Positions 32,255-40,904 of a stretch of DNA of 44,773 nucleotides are shown here, in pieces. A program made the position numbers and the translations under genes. The stretch covers positions 121,833 to 166,605 of the forward strand of contig DFFG01000075.1 of NCBI GenBank assembly GCA_002368795.1. Direction: 5' to 3'. Every line of letters starts with the position of its first letter. Position 1 is the stretch's first letter. A model generated the notes under the pieces. It was given only the letters and a program-made list of their open reading frames with translations. It was not told where the DNA came from and ran no database searches. The stretch comes from Eubacterium sp. UBA3782. Its GTDB lineage: Bacteria; Bacillota; Clostridia; Lachnospirales; Lachnospiraceae.

Positions 32255-32386
32255 ATGTCATTCATTTCAGGAGTAAAGGGAGCCCTCTTCACCAAAATCA
32301 AGAAGACCATGACGAAGAGGATGTATGATTTCTATTTCAACGAGAACAAAGAGGCTGCTCAGACAAAGGAAGATACTTGTTCATAA
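32255..32386 (+). pseudogene. Small open frame cut by the duplicated segment
   Basis: 43 codons encoding a basic peptide (MSFISGVKGALFTKIKKT.., then YDFYFNENKEAAQ), preceded by AGGAAAG. The last codons lie inside the 638-bp duplicated segment beginning at 32374, so the frame looks like the surviving start of a longer gene. It could alternatively be a real small protein. I do not recognise it. Confidence 0.35.
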
Positions 32387-32396
32387 TAAAACTGGG

Positions 32397-32431
32397 GCAG
32401 CCGGTGCTTTCCTTAGGATAGCACCGGCTGC
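32397..32431 (-). terminator. Intrinsic terminator of the leftward lacI-cupin-uroD unit
   Basis: GCAGCCGGTGCT and AGCACCGGCTGC form a perfect 12-bp stem. On the minus strand it is followed by CCCAGTTTTATT. It lies directly after the stop of the uroporphyrinogen-decarboxylase-family gene, and the duplicated copy at 19634-19668 keeps it. Confidence 0.7.
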
Positions 32432-32442
32432 CGTTGTCTTTA

Positions 32443-33501
32443 TTAGCGTGATTCATTCCAGGTATGTACTGCCTGGAGCATAGCCTGACAGTTGTCCTTA
32501 GACATCCCAGGGGAGGCTCCTCCGCCTGCAGAGAAGATGATTCCCTTGGTAGAGTTATATGTATCCAGGATACGGAGAGTTTCTGTCTGTATTGTCGTCG
32601 GATCGGAACGTGTCAGAATATCCAGCGGCGCAATATTTCCGAAAATGCATACATGGTCTCCGAGCTCTTTGCGGGCAGTCTGAATGTCTGCCTGATAGGA
32701 AAAGTTGAAGATGTTAACCCCAAGATCAGCAATGTACGGGAATGTGGTGTACTGGTTTCCAAAGTTGTCGTTGTGGAACAGCTTTACAGGGACAGGAAAA
32801 CTATCGTAGATCCGTTTCAGATACGGATGCGCAAACTCCAGATAATCATCCTTTGACAGGAAACCGCAGATGTCATCCAGCACCAGGATACCCTCTGCAT
32901 CTGGCAGTACATCCATCTGTGCTTTCAGCCAGCGGATCACGAGCTCTGTTGTCATATCCAGGAGACGATGTGCTTCCTCGTCATAATCCTTGATTGCCAT
33001 GAGAAATTCCGGAACCGACATCAAAAATGTAGCAATATTCAGCGGCCCTCTGGAAGCAACGATTCGGATCTTTTCATCGGTGCCGACAAGCTTTTTCTGC
33101 AGGTTCTTGTAGTAATTGATGGCCAGCGGCATGAGTCCGTCTTTTTGAGGATCCGGGATCTCAAGGTCCAGCAGAGTATTGATCTCATCGGCATCCTCGA
33201 TCAGATGGCGGATCATAACAGGCTGATTATGATAAAACACCGGTTTGCAGCCAAACGAAGAAGGCTCTGCAGCCATGCCCATCTCGACCCAAAAATCCGG
33301 AAGGAAAATGAGATCTGGAAAATCGGACTTTATTGTATTGTAGCAGTTCATCCAGACAGTAGGGTCTGTATAGTAGTCAATGGTAGATACCTGGCAATAT
33401 CCGGGCATCCAGGGACTGTCAACGATCATGCCTGTAGGAACATAGCCCAGTTCCTGACACTGTGATGCAGCAAGAATGGTTTTCCACTGGGAATCTTTCA
33501 T
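32443..33501 (-). CDS. Uroporphyrinogen-decarboxylase-family (MtaA-like) protein
   Basis: A 352-residue TIM-barrel protein of the URO-D superfamily, which includes heme-pathway decarboxylases and zinc-dependent corrinoid methyltransferases. Family features are ASRGPLNIATFLM at about 149-161, VLDDICGFLS at about 207-216, KLFHNDNFGN at about 240-249, ILGN/IFGNIAP and IIFSAGGGASPG at 321-332. The methyltransferase zinc ligands H-x-C and a later Cys are not kept: His243 is followed by Asn-Asp, and the late position reads GGGAS. A corrinoid methyl-transfer role is therefore doubtful. No corrinoid protein is nearby. It is the last gene of the lacI-cupin-uroD unit. Its C-terminal half is duplicated at 19611-20248. 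Confidence 0.85.
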   Translation of the reverse strand: MKDSQWKTILAASQCQELGYVPTGMIVDSPWMPGYCQVSTIDYYTDPTVWMNCYNTIKSDFPDLIFLPDFWVEMGMAAEPSSFGCKPVFYHNQPVMIRHLIEDADEINTLLDLEIPDPQKDGLMPLAINYYKNLQKKLVGTDEKIRIVASRGPLNIATFLMSVPEFLMAIKDYDEEAHRLLDMTTELVIRWLKAQMDVLPDAEGILVLDDICGFLSKDDYLEFAHPYLKRIYDSFPVPVKLFHNDNFGNQYTTFPYIADLGVNIFNFSYQADIQTARKELGDHVCIFGNIAPLDILTRSDPTTIQTETLRILDTYNSTKGIIFSAGGGASPGMSKDNCQAMLQAVHTWNESR

Positions 33502-33530
33502 GATGTTTGCCCTCGCTGGATAAGCGGCAG

Positions 33531-34289
33531 TTAATTGTGTCCGTGTTTGGCGCCATTGTCAGCGTAATTTTGAACGTCAATCTGCCGCTCTTCTACAAAA
33601 TGTTCAAACCAGATATACGCGACCTTTTTTCCCTCGTCGGCAATAAGGCCATGATCAAGTCCGGCCTTAACATAGCTGATTTCCAGGGGGCCGTGATGAA
33701 CTTCCTCATCTTCTACATACAAAGTAAAATCTGCACCAGGAAGCGTAATGTTCCATTGATCGACGGATGGATGCCCTTTTTCTTTTGTCCCTTCTCCAAT
33801 CGATACACAAACACCGCATAAAATTCGCGCCATGATCCTTCCGTTCAAGACCATGTAGCTTTTTGTATTTGGGCCTTTACAGGTCTGGGTATATGGCTCA
33901 CAAGCCGAGATTGTCTTGAACCAGGGTGTCAGGTAATGCGTATCTTCAAATGCAATCCAGTCAGAGGGAAGCATGTCAATATCAAATCGCACAAATTCCA
34001 GATCCGTCTCAGAGGAGGCATATATGCTATAGGACTGGTTTGCGAAGTCGGGGATATAGAATGAAAGCTCATTAATATTGAACGCTTTATCCTTTCCTGT
34101 AATGTATCCTTTCCCATCAATAAAACAGTAAAACTGCATAATGTCTGACCGCAGTTCAGGAGTCGTATGGCAGCCTGCTTTCAAAGTGCACCGGAAAGGC
34201 TTAACCAGAGGATGAGTTCCGACAAGGACCTCTTTGCAGGAAAAACCATCAGAAAAGACTGGAATCGGGTTACGTTCAAGGTTAATCAT
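33531..34289 (-). CDS. Cupin-fold protein (copy 1 of two in the locus)
   Basis: A 252-residue two-cupin protein with beta-strand-rich halves. CTLKAGCHTTPEL near 34-46 and a C-terminal half with GHPSVDQWNITLPG and HHGPLEISYVKAGLDHGL. It resembles the protein at 38204-38938 (shared LKAGC..PEL, SYMV/SHMV..GR.., DQW..LPG), so the locus holds two paralogues on opposite strands. The first metal histidine pair of the second cupin is reduced here (H-P-S against H-M-H in the paralogue), so metal binding may differ. It lies between lacI and the uroD-family gene with about 30-base gaps, implying one transcript. Family members include sugar-isomerising and ureidoglycine-type enzymes; the substrate is unknown. 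Confidence 0.75.
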   Translation of the reverse strand: MINLERNPIPVFSDGFSCKEVLVGTHPLVKPFRCTLKAGCHTTPELRSDIMQFYCFIDGKGYITGKDKAFNINELSFYIPDFANQSYSIYASSETDLEFVRFDIDMLPSDWIAFEDTHYLTPWFKTISACEPYTQTCKGPNTKSYMVLNGRIMARILCGVCVSIGEGTKEKGHPSVDQWNITLPGADFTLYVEDEEVHHGPLEISYVKAGLDHGLIADEGKKVAYIWFEHFVEERQIDVQNYADNGAKHGHN

Positions 34290-34321
34290 GGCTTACACCC
34301 CCTAAAATGATATAGAAAATA

Positions 34322-35359
34322 TTAACAGTTAGCTGATATCACCATTTTTGCATTGTACTTAGTTATTATGCGGGATGAGATGTTGATCAGGTTATCATTG
34401 GGCAGGGATTTGTTTAACAAATATTGAGCCATAGATTTTACCGACATATAACCTTGCAGATAAGGATTCTGGTAGATAATGGCATCACAATAATCGTTGT
34501 ACAGACATTCCAATACCAAAGGTGAAGTATCGTAGCCGACTACGGTAATGTCCTTACGCTGAAGTTCCATGCAGGCTTTTAATACTCCGTGGATATAATG
34601 ATAGGTTGTCGGGAAAATTCCGCTAATCTCAGGATTTCTGGTCAAGTAATCCCGTATCGTGCGAAATGCAATTTCTTCATTATCTTCTGGCTGTAACAGG
34701 GGGACGATTTCTATGTCGGAAAAATCTTCCTGCATAACAGAGCAGAAGCCAGCGAAACGGTTGTCCAGGGTTTCATTTCCAGAAAAACACCCAAGTATCA
34801 GTACTTTCCCCTTTTTCGCCATGAATCTGCCCATGATCCCGGCACACAGCCTTCCGGAGGAATAAGCATCCATACCGCAAAAGAACAGGCGCTTACTGGA
34901 ACTGGCGTCTGTATACAAAGTGGCGACAGGTATCCCATTATCGACAAAATGATCAATATAATCTCCGATCCTTCTGCCGGCACTACAAACAATCAGTGCA
35001 TCGTTTGCAGTGATTTCCAACTTTGATAGAACGTCAATTTGTTCTTCTTGTTCAAAGGGGGAAGAGAGAATTTCTATTTCTATCCCGTCGCGCTGAAGTT
35101 CTTCGGACGCCTGATAGATTCCCCTGCGCATCTCCCCAAAGAAAAAATCCCTTGAACTCGATACAAGAACATAAATTTTATGCAGTTCCAAAGGAATGGC
35201 TTCTTTTTCTGTACGGATATAGCCCATTTCCCTGGCAGTATTGATAATTAGCGTTTTTGTGGCAGTACTAATGTCTGGCTTATTTGCAAGAGCGCGACTA
35301 ACAGTACCTACGGAAGTATTGCATGCATCTGCGATATTTTTTAATGTGACACTCTTCAT
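34322..35359 (-). CDS. LacI-family transcriptional regulator
   Basis: A 345-residue repressor-type protein. The N-terminal DNA-binding domain (residues 4-46, TLKNIADACNTSVGTVSRALANKPDIS) is canonical, and a periplasmic-binding-protein-like effector domain follows (about 60-340). It should sense a small molecule, probably the compound handled by the adjacent enzymes and ABC system. Its promoter (35384-35412) sits beside the palindrome at 35418-35436. A rightward promoter with two ACGTAAAATTTT repeats lies opposite, so control of both directions is likely. The ligand cannot be deduced. Confidence 0.92.
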   Translation of the reverse strand: MKSVTLKNIADACNTSVGTVSRALANKPDISTATKTLIINTAREMGYIRTEKEAIPLELHKIYVLVSSSRDFFFGEMRRGIYQASEELQRDGIEIEILSSPFEQEEQIDVLSKLEITANDALIVCSAGRRIGDYIDHFVDNGIPVATLYTDASSSKRLFFCGMDAYSSGRLCAGIMGRFMAKKGKVLILGCFSGNETLDNRFAGFCSVMQEDFSDIEIVPLLQPEDNEEIAFRTIRDYLTRNPEISGIFPTTYHYIHGVLKACMELQRKDITVVGYDTSPLVLECLYNDYCDAIIYQNPYLQGYMSVKSMAQYLLNKSLPNDNLINISSRIITKYNAKMVISANC

Positions 35360-35383
35360 GCGAAAAATCTCCTCTACGTTTTA

Positions 35384-35412
35384 CTTATACAACCACTGAT
35401 CGAATAAGTCAA
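35384..35412 (-). promoter_or_regulatory. Promoter of lacI
   Basis: On the minus strand TTGACT (35412-35407) and TATAAG (35389-35384) are separated by 17 bases, about 25 bases upstream of ATG 35359. The candidate operator at 35418-35436 lies immediately upstream of the -35 element. Confidence 0.65.
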
Positions 35413-35417
35413 CCCAA

Positions 35418-35436
35418 TTACGAAAAAATTTCGTAA
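35418..35436. promoter_or_regulatory. Palindromic candidate operator for the LacI-type regulator
   Basis: TTACGAAA AAA TTTCGTAA has perfect 8-bp arms, lies between the divergent promoters, and shares CGTAAAA with the repeats at 35619 and 35653. Binding by the LacI-family protein encoded alongside is inferred. Confidence 0.55.
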
Positions 35437-35578
35437 AACATGAAAAGTGGAGATGATAATGAAAATATTTCTAAAAATTAGCAGGGGATAGCCTTTCAAA
35501 TTCCATAATTATTTGTTAATTCCAGCTAAAAAGACGGATAATTAGATGAGTATTAGAAAATTAACAGGAATATTGATA

Positions 35579-35664
35579 TTGACAACACGAAAAAACAGCG
35601 GTATAACTAACGTAAGTAACGTAAAATTTTAGATAAAAATACCGAAAGAGATACGTAAAATTTT
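35579..35664 (+). promoter_or_regulatory. Promoter of the rightward ABC/isomerase operon with two direct-repeat operator candidates
   Basis: TTGACA (35579-35584) and TATAAC (35602-35607) have a 17-base spacer. Downstream lie two identical 12-mers ACGTAAAATTTT at 35619-35630 and 35653-35664, 34 bases apart (about three helix turns), a geometry suited to roadblock or cooperative repression. I see no gene in 35360-35694. Confidence 0.6.
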
Positions 35665-35694
35665 GCATAGATACAGCAAGGTGGAGGGGTTGAC

Positions 35695-36474
35695 GTGGAT
35701 AATAATATGATTTTGCAGGTGAAAAGTCTCAAGAAAAACTTTGGCAAGCTGGAGGTTCTTAAGGGCATTGACCTGGATGTGAAACGTGGCGAGGTTATTG
35801 TTATTATCGGCCCTTCTGGATCCGGGAAATCTACGTTCCTTCGCTGTCTGAACGGTTTAGAGACGGCAAATGCCGGGGAGATCATACTGAATGTTCCAGA
35901 AAAAGAAAACAGGGCAGGATTCGAAGTTGATCTTTTGGGCAAGGGCCGGGCGGAAAAGGAAAAACGAAATATTGCCATGGGAGAGATAGGTATGGTTTTT
36001 CAGAACTTTAACCTGTTCATTAACCATACGATTTTAAGTAATATTACCCTTGCTCTTCGAACCAACTTTAATATGCCGGAGGCTGAATGCAACGCAATTG
36101 CAGAACGGCTGCTTAAGAGAGTTGGCCTTTTGGATAAGAAAGAAAACTATCCATCGCAATTATCCGGAGGACAGCAGCAGCGAATTGCAATAGCCAGGGC
36201 ACTTGCAACGAATCCAGATCTAATGCTCTTTGATGAACCGACTTCAGCTTTGGATCCGGAAATGATTGGCGAGGTGCTGGATGTTATGAAAACAGTCGCA
36301 GCAGAGGGAATGACAATGATTATTGTTTCCCACGAGATGGGTTTTGCAAGAGAGGTGGCAGACCGCGTTCTGTTCTTTGATGAGGGGTATATCCTTGAAC
36401 AGAATTCGCCAAAAGAGTTATTTGAAAATCCACAGCATAAACGTACCATCGATTTTTTGTCAAAGGTTCTTTAA
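35695..36474 (+). CDS. Amino-acid-type ABC transporter ATP-binding protein (GlnQ family)
   Basis: This 259-residue ATPase powers the importer formed with the lipoprotein at 39023 and the permease at 40131. Walker A GPSGSGKST is at 39-47, signature LSGGQQQR at 156-163 and Walker B LMLFDEP at 176-182; SHE (H-loop) follows. An extra segment of about 30 residues (about 66-95) between Walker A and the Q-loop (VFQNFNLF) is longer than in most GlnQ proteins. The start is GTG 35695, 5 bases after GGAGGGG; ATG 35707 would be too far. The importer components are separated by four genes' worth of enzymes, suggesting dedicated uptake of the compound those enzymes process. Confidence 0.92.
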   Translation: MDNNMILQVKSLKKNFGKLEVLKGIDLDVKRGEVIVIIGPSGSGKSTFLRCLNGLETANAGEIILNVPEKENRAGFEVDLLGKGRAEKEKRNIAMGEIGMVFQNFNLFINHTILSNITLALRTNFNMPEAECNAIAERLLKRVGLLDKKENYPSQLSGGQQQRIAIARALATNPDLMLFDEPTSALDPEMIGEVLDVMKTVAAEGMTMIIVSHEMGFAREVADRVLFFDEGYILEQNSPKELFENPQHKRTIDFLSKVL

Positions 36475-36494
36475 TTAATAAGAGGGGTTGGAAG

Positions 36495-37331
36495 ATGCAG
36501 AATATGGTACGACCCTGTAATGCGCATTATCTGGACTACCCGCTTGAGCGATTTTGTCAGAGTATGGCAGAGCTTGACATTCAGCGGATTACACTTTATG
36601 GATGCGTTCCACATGTTTTCCTTAATCATCATACCTTTGACGAAATAGAAAGTACGGCAAAATTATTGGCCTCCTTTGGTCTTCATGCAGATGTTTTTAT
36701 CCCAGGCGGGTATGGGTATAGTATTTTTGCAGAAAAGGATTCTGACCTACAAAAGGCAACCAGTAAATATTTGGAAAACTGCATATGTGCAGCAGCGTAT
36801 CTTGGCGCAGATACTGTATGTATAAGACCACAGAACGGCATTTTGTCATGTAACACGGATGAGCTTATCGATAATGCAACAAGAATACTGTCGGAATTAT
36901 CTCCTCTGGCAGAGACGACTGGAGTAAGATTGGCTGTTGGCACAGCTTTAAAAAAGGATGCTGCCGCGATAACCGATATTAATTCCCTAAATCGAATCTT
37001 AAAGCAGACAGGTGATTCGAGGATTGGTGCTCTGCTGGACGTTCATGTGATGAATGCAGCTGCGGAGTCAATTGATGAGTGGCTGGAATTATTCAAAGAC
37101 AGGATATTTCACATTTTTATAGAGGATGGAGGTAAAAGCGGGAGAAGAGTTCCTGGAAATGGAGTTTATCCTCTGCGGCATTATCTGTCGGTACTTGAGC
37201 AGAAACATAGTTCTGCCGGATTGACCTGCTTTTTAGACCGAAAGTCCGCCTTGCCCGAGAAAGATGATCAATGTGTAAAGCAATATTTCGCTAGGGCCGA
37301 AGATACGGAGGCTATCTCATGTTTGAACTGA
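36495..37331 (+). CDS. Xylose-isomerase-like TIM-barrel protein (copy 1)
   Basis: A 278-residue member of the sugar phosphate isomerase/epimerase-like superfamily (AP endonuclease 2 fold). Features: LYGCVPHVFLN near 33-43, GADTVCIRPQNG, GALLDVHVMN and HIFIEDGG. Typical members bind a divalent metal with Glu/Asp/His and isomerise or dehydrate sugars, keto-inositols or similar polyols. The usual Glu in the V.LA.E.. strand reads LAVGTALKK here, so one metal ligand may be missing. It follows the ABC gene by 20 bases after AGAGGGG and overlaps the next gene by 13 bases, so it may pair with it. Confidence 0.82.
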   Translation: MQNMVRPCNAHYLDYPLERFCQSMAELDIQRITLYGCVPHVFLNHHTFDEIESTAKLLASFGLHADVFIPGGYGYSIFAEKDSDLQKATSKYLENCICAAAYLGADTVCIRPQNGILSCNTDELIDNATRILSELSPLAETTGVRLAVGTALKKDAAAITDINSLNRILKQTGDSRIGALLDVHVMNAAAESIDEWLELFKDRIFHIFIEDGGKSGRRVPGNGVYPLRHYLSVLEQKHSSAGLTCFLDRKSALPEKDDQCVKQYFARAEDTEAISCLN

Positions 37332-38149
37332 GGCTGAGCCAGCTTGCAGGTATGAATCAGCATTACCGCAGATATTCATTTACAGAATATCTTGACAGTA
37401 TGGCGGCATGTGAAATACAGAACCTTGAACTATGGTGCGGAGCGCCTCATTTTTTGCTGGATGATCAGAAATATTCTTTGCCAGGTTGGTACAAAAGAGA
37501 AGCACAGGCACGAGGCCTGAAATTTGTATCGGTTTGCGCACCAAGCATGCAATGGCAATACAGCATCGGTATTGATGGAAGGGAGCGTATTGAAAGATCC
37601 CTCCACTATTACGAAAACGGAGTTCGTACCGCAGAGGAACTGGGCTGCAGGATTCTTTCCGTTAATGCAGGTTGGGGGTATCGGGACAGAGCCGATGATG
37701 AGACAATTCGGCGCGCTGCAGATATGATATGCAGATTGGCTTCGTTTGCTGCAGGGAAAGGCGTCACATTGGCGTTGGAAAGCCTTCAACCGTCCGAAAG
37801 CAATATTGTCCGGAATCTTGAGGAATTCAAAAAGTTCTATGAACTGCTCCCAAAGGATTCTGTAAAAATACTGCTGGACACTGTTGCAGCAGGCGTTGCA
37901 GGCGAGAACGTAGGCGATTGGTTTGATACGTTTGGCGATCAAATCGTGCATTGTCATTTTGTGGACGGAGTTCCCTCTGGGCACAGGGCATTTGGAGATG
38001 GTGAATATCCATTAAAAAAGATGTTGCATTCTTTTATAGAGAATCAATATACCGGATATTTTGTTATGGAGTTGGGCGGAATATATGCCGATGATCCATT
38101 TTGTGCAGATCGCAGTAATATGGCCATTCTGCGTAATTATTTTCATTAG
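37319..38149 (+). CDS. Xylose-isomerase-like TIM-barrel protein (copy 2)
   Basis: A 276-residue paralogue of the preceding protein that keeps the usual metal-site elements: VTLALESLQPSESN (Glu in LALE), ILLDTVAAG (Asp), HCHFVDG (His) and YFVMELGG (Glu near the end). It is therefore the more likely catalytic partner, while the copy upstream looks degenerate at one ligand. ATG 37319 follows GGAGG at 8 bases and lies inside the previous gene. Expected to act on a sugar, polyol or keto-sugar acid; the substrate is unknown. Confidence 0.87.
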   Translation: MFELRLSQLAGMNQHYRRYSFTEYLDSMAACEIQNLELWCGAPHFLLDDQKYSLPGWYKREAQARGLKFVSVCAPSMQWQYSIGIDGRERIERSLHYYENGVRTAEELGCRILSVNAGWGYRDRADDETIRRAADMICRLASFAAGKGVTLALESLQPSESNIVRNLEEFKKFYELLPKDSVKILLDTVAAGVAGENVGDWFDTFGDQIVHCHFVDGVPSGHRAFGDGEYPLKKMLHSFIENQYTGYFVMELGGIYADDPFCADRSNMAILRNYFH

Positions 38150-38203
38150 ATTCTTGATACTGCAGGTTTTTAAATAATTCAACTGCAAAGGGAGGAAGAA
38201 AAA

Positions 38204-38938
38204 ATGCGGATTGCAAGAAAAAGTGAACTGACAGGAGCATTTGATGAGACAGGATTCTTTCGGACCGAGATTCTGCCGGGGGCGAGTACAGAAATAAGTG
38301 CATTCAAGTGTGTGCTGAAGGCAGGATGCTCCTGGCAGCCAGAACTCTATAAGTATGGAGATAAAACGCAATTCTTTGCTTTTGTTACTCCAACTGGATT
38401 TGTGACGACTGAGTCAACAGCATATAACATCACAGATTATGCAAACTTTGTCCCCAATTATGACGAGGAAAAAATCACGATCTATGCTGGAGCACAGGAT
38501 CTGGAATTTTACCAGTTCATTGGCCGTATGAGTCAGTATGATCTTGACCGGATGGATTATATTCACATTGAGTTGCCAAGGTTCCGACTCTTCAAAGATT
38601 CCTGGAGATATACCGAAGGATTTACCGGTGGTATCGGTTCTACCTGTAAATCACATATGGTAATGGAACATCGTTATATGGGGCGTTTTTCCATGGGATG
38701 GAACTATGGTGAAGGTCCCTCTGTTATTGGACAGCATATGCATCCGGATCTGGATCAGTGGTACTTCATTCTTCCAGGCGGCGTGATGACTTACAGTGCC
38801 GGAGATGAATCCGTTCATGTATCGGATGGAGATGTGACGTATACGAAGCTGGGTACCCCTCATGGTTCATCACTGGCAGCTGGAGAGTGCTTCAATTACT
38901 TCTGGGTGGAAATTGCGCTGGATGGTTATAAGGGTTAA
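38204..38938 (+). CDS. Cupin-fold protein (copy 2 of two in the locus)
   Basis: A 244-residue two-cupin protein. The second cupin has the metal motif GQHMHPDLDQWYFILPGG (H-x-H, with a later THE/TPH-type His in KLGTPHGSS), and the first half carries CVLKAGCSWQPELY. It is paralogous to the leftward-transcribed cupin at 33531. GGGAGG precedes the start. It lies between the TIM-barrel genes and the transporter genes, so it probably takes part in converting the imported compound; cupin isomerases and lyases on sugars or ureides are precedents. No specific reaction can be claimed. Confidence 0.8.
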   Translation: MRIARKSELTGAFDETGFFRTEILPGASTEISAFKCVLKAGCSWQPELYKYGDKTQFFAFVTPTGFVTTESTAYNITDYANFVPNYDEEKITIYAGAQDLEFYQFIGRMSQYDLDRMDYIHIELPRFRLFKDSWRYTEGFTGGIGSTCKSHMVMEHRYMGRFSMGWNYGEGPSVIGQHMHPDLDQWYFILPGGVMTYSAGDESVHVSDGDVTYTKLGTPHGSSLAAGECFNYFWVEIALDGYKG

Positions 38939-39022
38939 AAATAGCAGAAAGAAAAAGGCAGCTGATCCAAATACAATCTGATAGTGAAAATCAAATGTAA
39001 AGAAGAAAGGAGAAAACTGGTA

Positions 39023-40009
39023 ATGAAAAAAAGATTAGCGTTAATTTTGGCAGGCATTATGGCGATTACATTATCTGCGTGCGGAGGTGGATCGACTAGT
39101 GGATCGGAGGCTCCTGCAGAGGCAGCGGTGTCTGAAACAGCTGAATCGGTGGCTGAAAGTGCAGTAGAAGAAGCTGCTCCGGCAGAGGAAGAAACAACGG
39201 AGAGCAATTTAGATGCTATTCTTGCCGATATTCTTGCAAATGATACCGATGGATCATTCACAAGAGTAAAAGAGGCAGGGGTTCTTACTTGTGGCTGTGA
39301 AGGCAACTGGATCCCTTATCTGTATTACGATGAAAATGATGCAGATAACCTGACTGGTTTCCATGCAGAGGTAGCAAAAGAAATCGCAAAGAAGCTTGGC
39401 GTTGAAATCAAGTTCGATGTTGCATCCCAGTTTGATGGCATTCTTGCAGGCCTTCAGTCCAAGCGGTATGACTGTATCTCCGAAGGTCTGAAGAACTCAA
39501 CGATTGAGCCTTTTGACGGCCTGACAAACTCGATGCTGTACAATCAGGATATGCCGGTTATTATTGTAGCGGCAGACAATACCGATATTGTAGATATAGC
39601 TTCCATGAATGGTAAGATAGCTGGTAACTCTACAACCTCTTCCTATGGCAAGATCGCAGCCAATGCGGGATGTGAATGTAACCCGGATCTGGATTTTGCT
39701 ATGGCAATTAATGGCCTTATGAATGGAAGCGTTGACCTCACTGTCAATTCCATGGTCGTATTTAACCGGTATCTCGAAACATATCCGGAAGCAGCAGATA
39801 AGGTAAAGGTTGCTTTTATCTATGAGCCGGAGAATGTAGAGGATCTTCAGGGTGGTATCACTCTTCGTGAAGAGGATCAGTCCCTGATCGCTGCAGTAAA
39901 TGCTTGTATTGAAGAGCTGCTCAACGATGGAACGATTATTGCTTTGTCCCGCCAGTTTATGGGTGATGAGTTTACAGAGAATGCCATTTTATATCAGCCT
40001 TATCTGTAA
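39023..40009 (+). CDS. ABC-transporter substrate-binding lipoprotein, amino-acid family 3
   Basis: This 328-residue lipoprotein would capture substrate outside the cell. The signal peptide MKKRLALILAGIMAITLSAC ends at lipobox Cys20. An acidic Ser/Ala/Glu linker (about 24-62) precedes the family 3 binding domain (VLTCGCEGNWIPYLYYDEND, LTGFHAEVAKEIAKKLGVEIKF, FDGILAGLQSKRYDCI). ATG 39023 follows AAGGAG; an upstream GTG at 38984 would add 13 residues before the signal and is rejected. A hairpin after the gene may raise its transcript level over the permease. Family 3 members bind amino acids or opines; the enzymes around it suggest a modified amino acid or sugar-amino conjugate, which is speculation. 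Confidence 0.92.
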   Translation: MKKRLALILAGIMAITLSACGGGSTSGSEAPAEAAVSETAESVAESAVEEAAPAEEETTESNLDAILADILANDTDGSFTRVKEAGVLTCGCEGNWIPYLYYDENDADNLTGFHAEVAKEIAKKLGVEIKFDVASQFDGILAGLQSKRYDCISEGLKNSTIEPFDGLTNSMLYNQDMPVIIVAADNTDIVDIASMNGKIAGNSTTSSYGKIAANAGCECNPDLDFAMAINGLMNGSVDLTVNSMVVFNRYLETYPEAADKVKVAFIYEPENVEDLQGGITLREEDQSLIAAVNACIEELLNDGTIIALSRQFMGDEFTENAILYQPYL

Positions 40010-40070
40010 AGCAGGGCAAAGAGTCATTTACAAATTGGCCGCGTAATAGAAGAAACAATGAGATTGGCAG

Positions 40071-40093
40071 GGGGACGGCTGTAGGCTGTCCCC
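40071..40093 (+). promoter_or_regulatory. Intercistronic hairpin between binding protein and permease genes
   Basis: GGGGAC (40071-40076) pairs with GTCCCC (40088-40093), with further partial pairing in the loop. No U-run follows. Such hairpins commonly stabilise the binding-protein message and lower permease expression. Confidence 0.45.
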
Positions 40094-40130
40094 TCTATGG
40101 AGAAGCAGAGCGAAGGAGGAATAATGCCGT

Positions 40131-40853
40131 ATGCTTGAGACTAATCCACAAAAAATATTTGAATTAATGGCAAATGCTTTTTTGCCGATGTTAAAAGCAT
40201 GTATTTTGACAACAATTCCTCTTTCAATTATCGCGTTTATCCTTGGAATTGTTGTCGCGTTTATTGTGGCATTAATGCGGCTTTCAAAGTCGAAAATAAT
40301 CAGCGGGATCGCTAAGTTTTATGTCTGGATTATTAGAGGAACACCTCTTATGGTTCAGTTGTTCATTATCTTCTATGGACTTCCCCAGTTTGGAATTGTT
40401 CTGTCACCCTTTGCTTCTGCTGTTGTAGGACTGACGATTAGCCAGGGTGCATACAATTCAGAGGTCATACGGGCAGCAATTAATGCAGTTCCTAAAGGAC
40501 AGTGGGAGGCAGCGAAAGCTCTGAATATCAGCAGGGTAAAGACGATTCGCCATATCATTATTCCACAGGCGGCTCTTATTGCGGTTCCGTCAGTTTCTAA
40601 CTATTTCATCAGCTTGACTAAAGATACATCACTCTGTGCAATGCTGACCGTTAAAGAGGTATTCCAGGTAGCAAGAGCCCAGGTGGCTAATAATTTCCAG
40701 CCGCTTTGGATGTATGTTGAGGCCGGTATTGTTTATCTGGTTATTTGTACATTATTGACAATCCTTCAGAACAAGATGGAAAAATCTCTTGGAAAGCATA
40801 CAGCCCATTTAACAGACACTAAACAGGCAAAAACTGCTAAGGAAGCTGCATGA
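40131..40853 (+). CDS. Amino-acid-type ABC transporter permease (HisM family)
   Basis: This 240-residue inner-membrane permease of the polar amino-acid family has five or so membrane segments. The cytoplasmic EAA loop reads EAAKALNISRVKTIRHIIIPQA. It would form the channel, probably as a homodimer since only one permease gene is present, with the ATPase at 35695. AAGGAGG lies 11 bases before ATG 40131; a closer ATG at 40123 is closed by a stop after four codons. Confidence 0.92.
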   Translation: MLETNPQKIFELMANAFLPMLKACILTTIPLSIIAFILGIVVAFIVALMRLSKSKIISGIAKFYVWIIRGTPLMVQLFIIFYGLPQFGIVLSPFASAVVGLTISQGAYNSEVIRAAINAVPKGQWEAAKALNISRVKTIRHIIIPQAALIAVPSVSNYFISLTKDTSLCAMLTVKEVFQVARAQVANNFQPLWMYVEAGIVYLVICTLLTILQNKMEKSLGKHTAHLTDTKQAKTAKEAA

Positions 40854-40904
40854 TATATAGCAAGAAATTTCTGATAGAACGGGAATAAGTAACTGGTGGG
40901 ACAA

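Noticed and set aside
32443..33501. hemE (heme-pathway uroporphyrinogen decarboxylase)
   Set aside because: No other heme genes are present, the active-site context differs, and the operon is a LacI-controlled catabolic unit.
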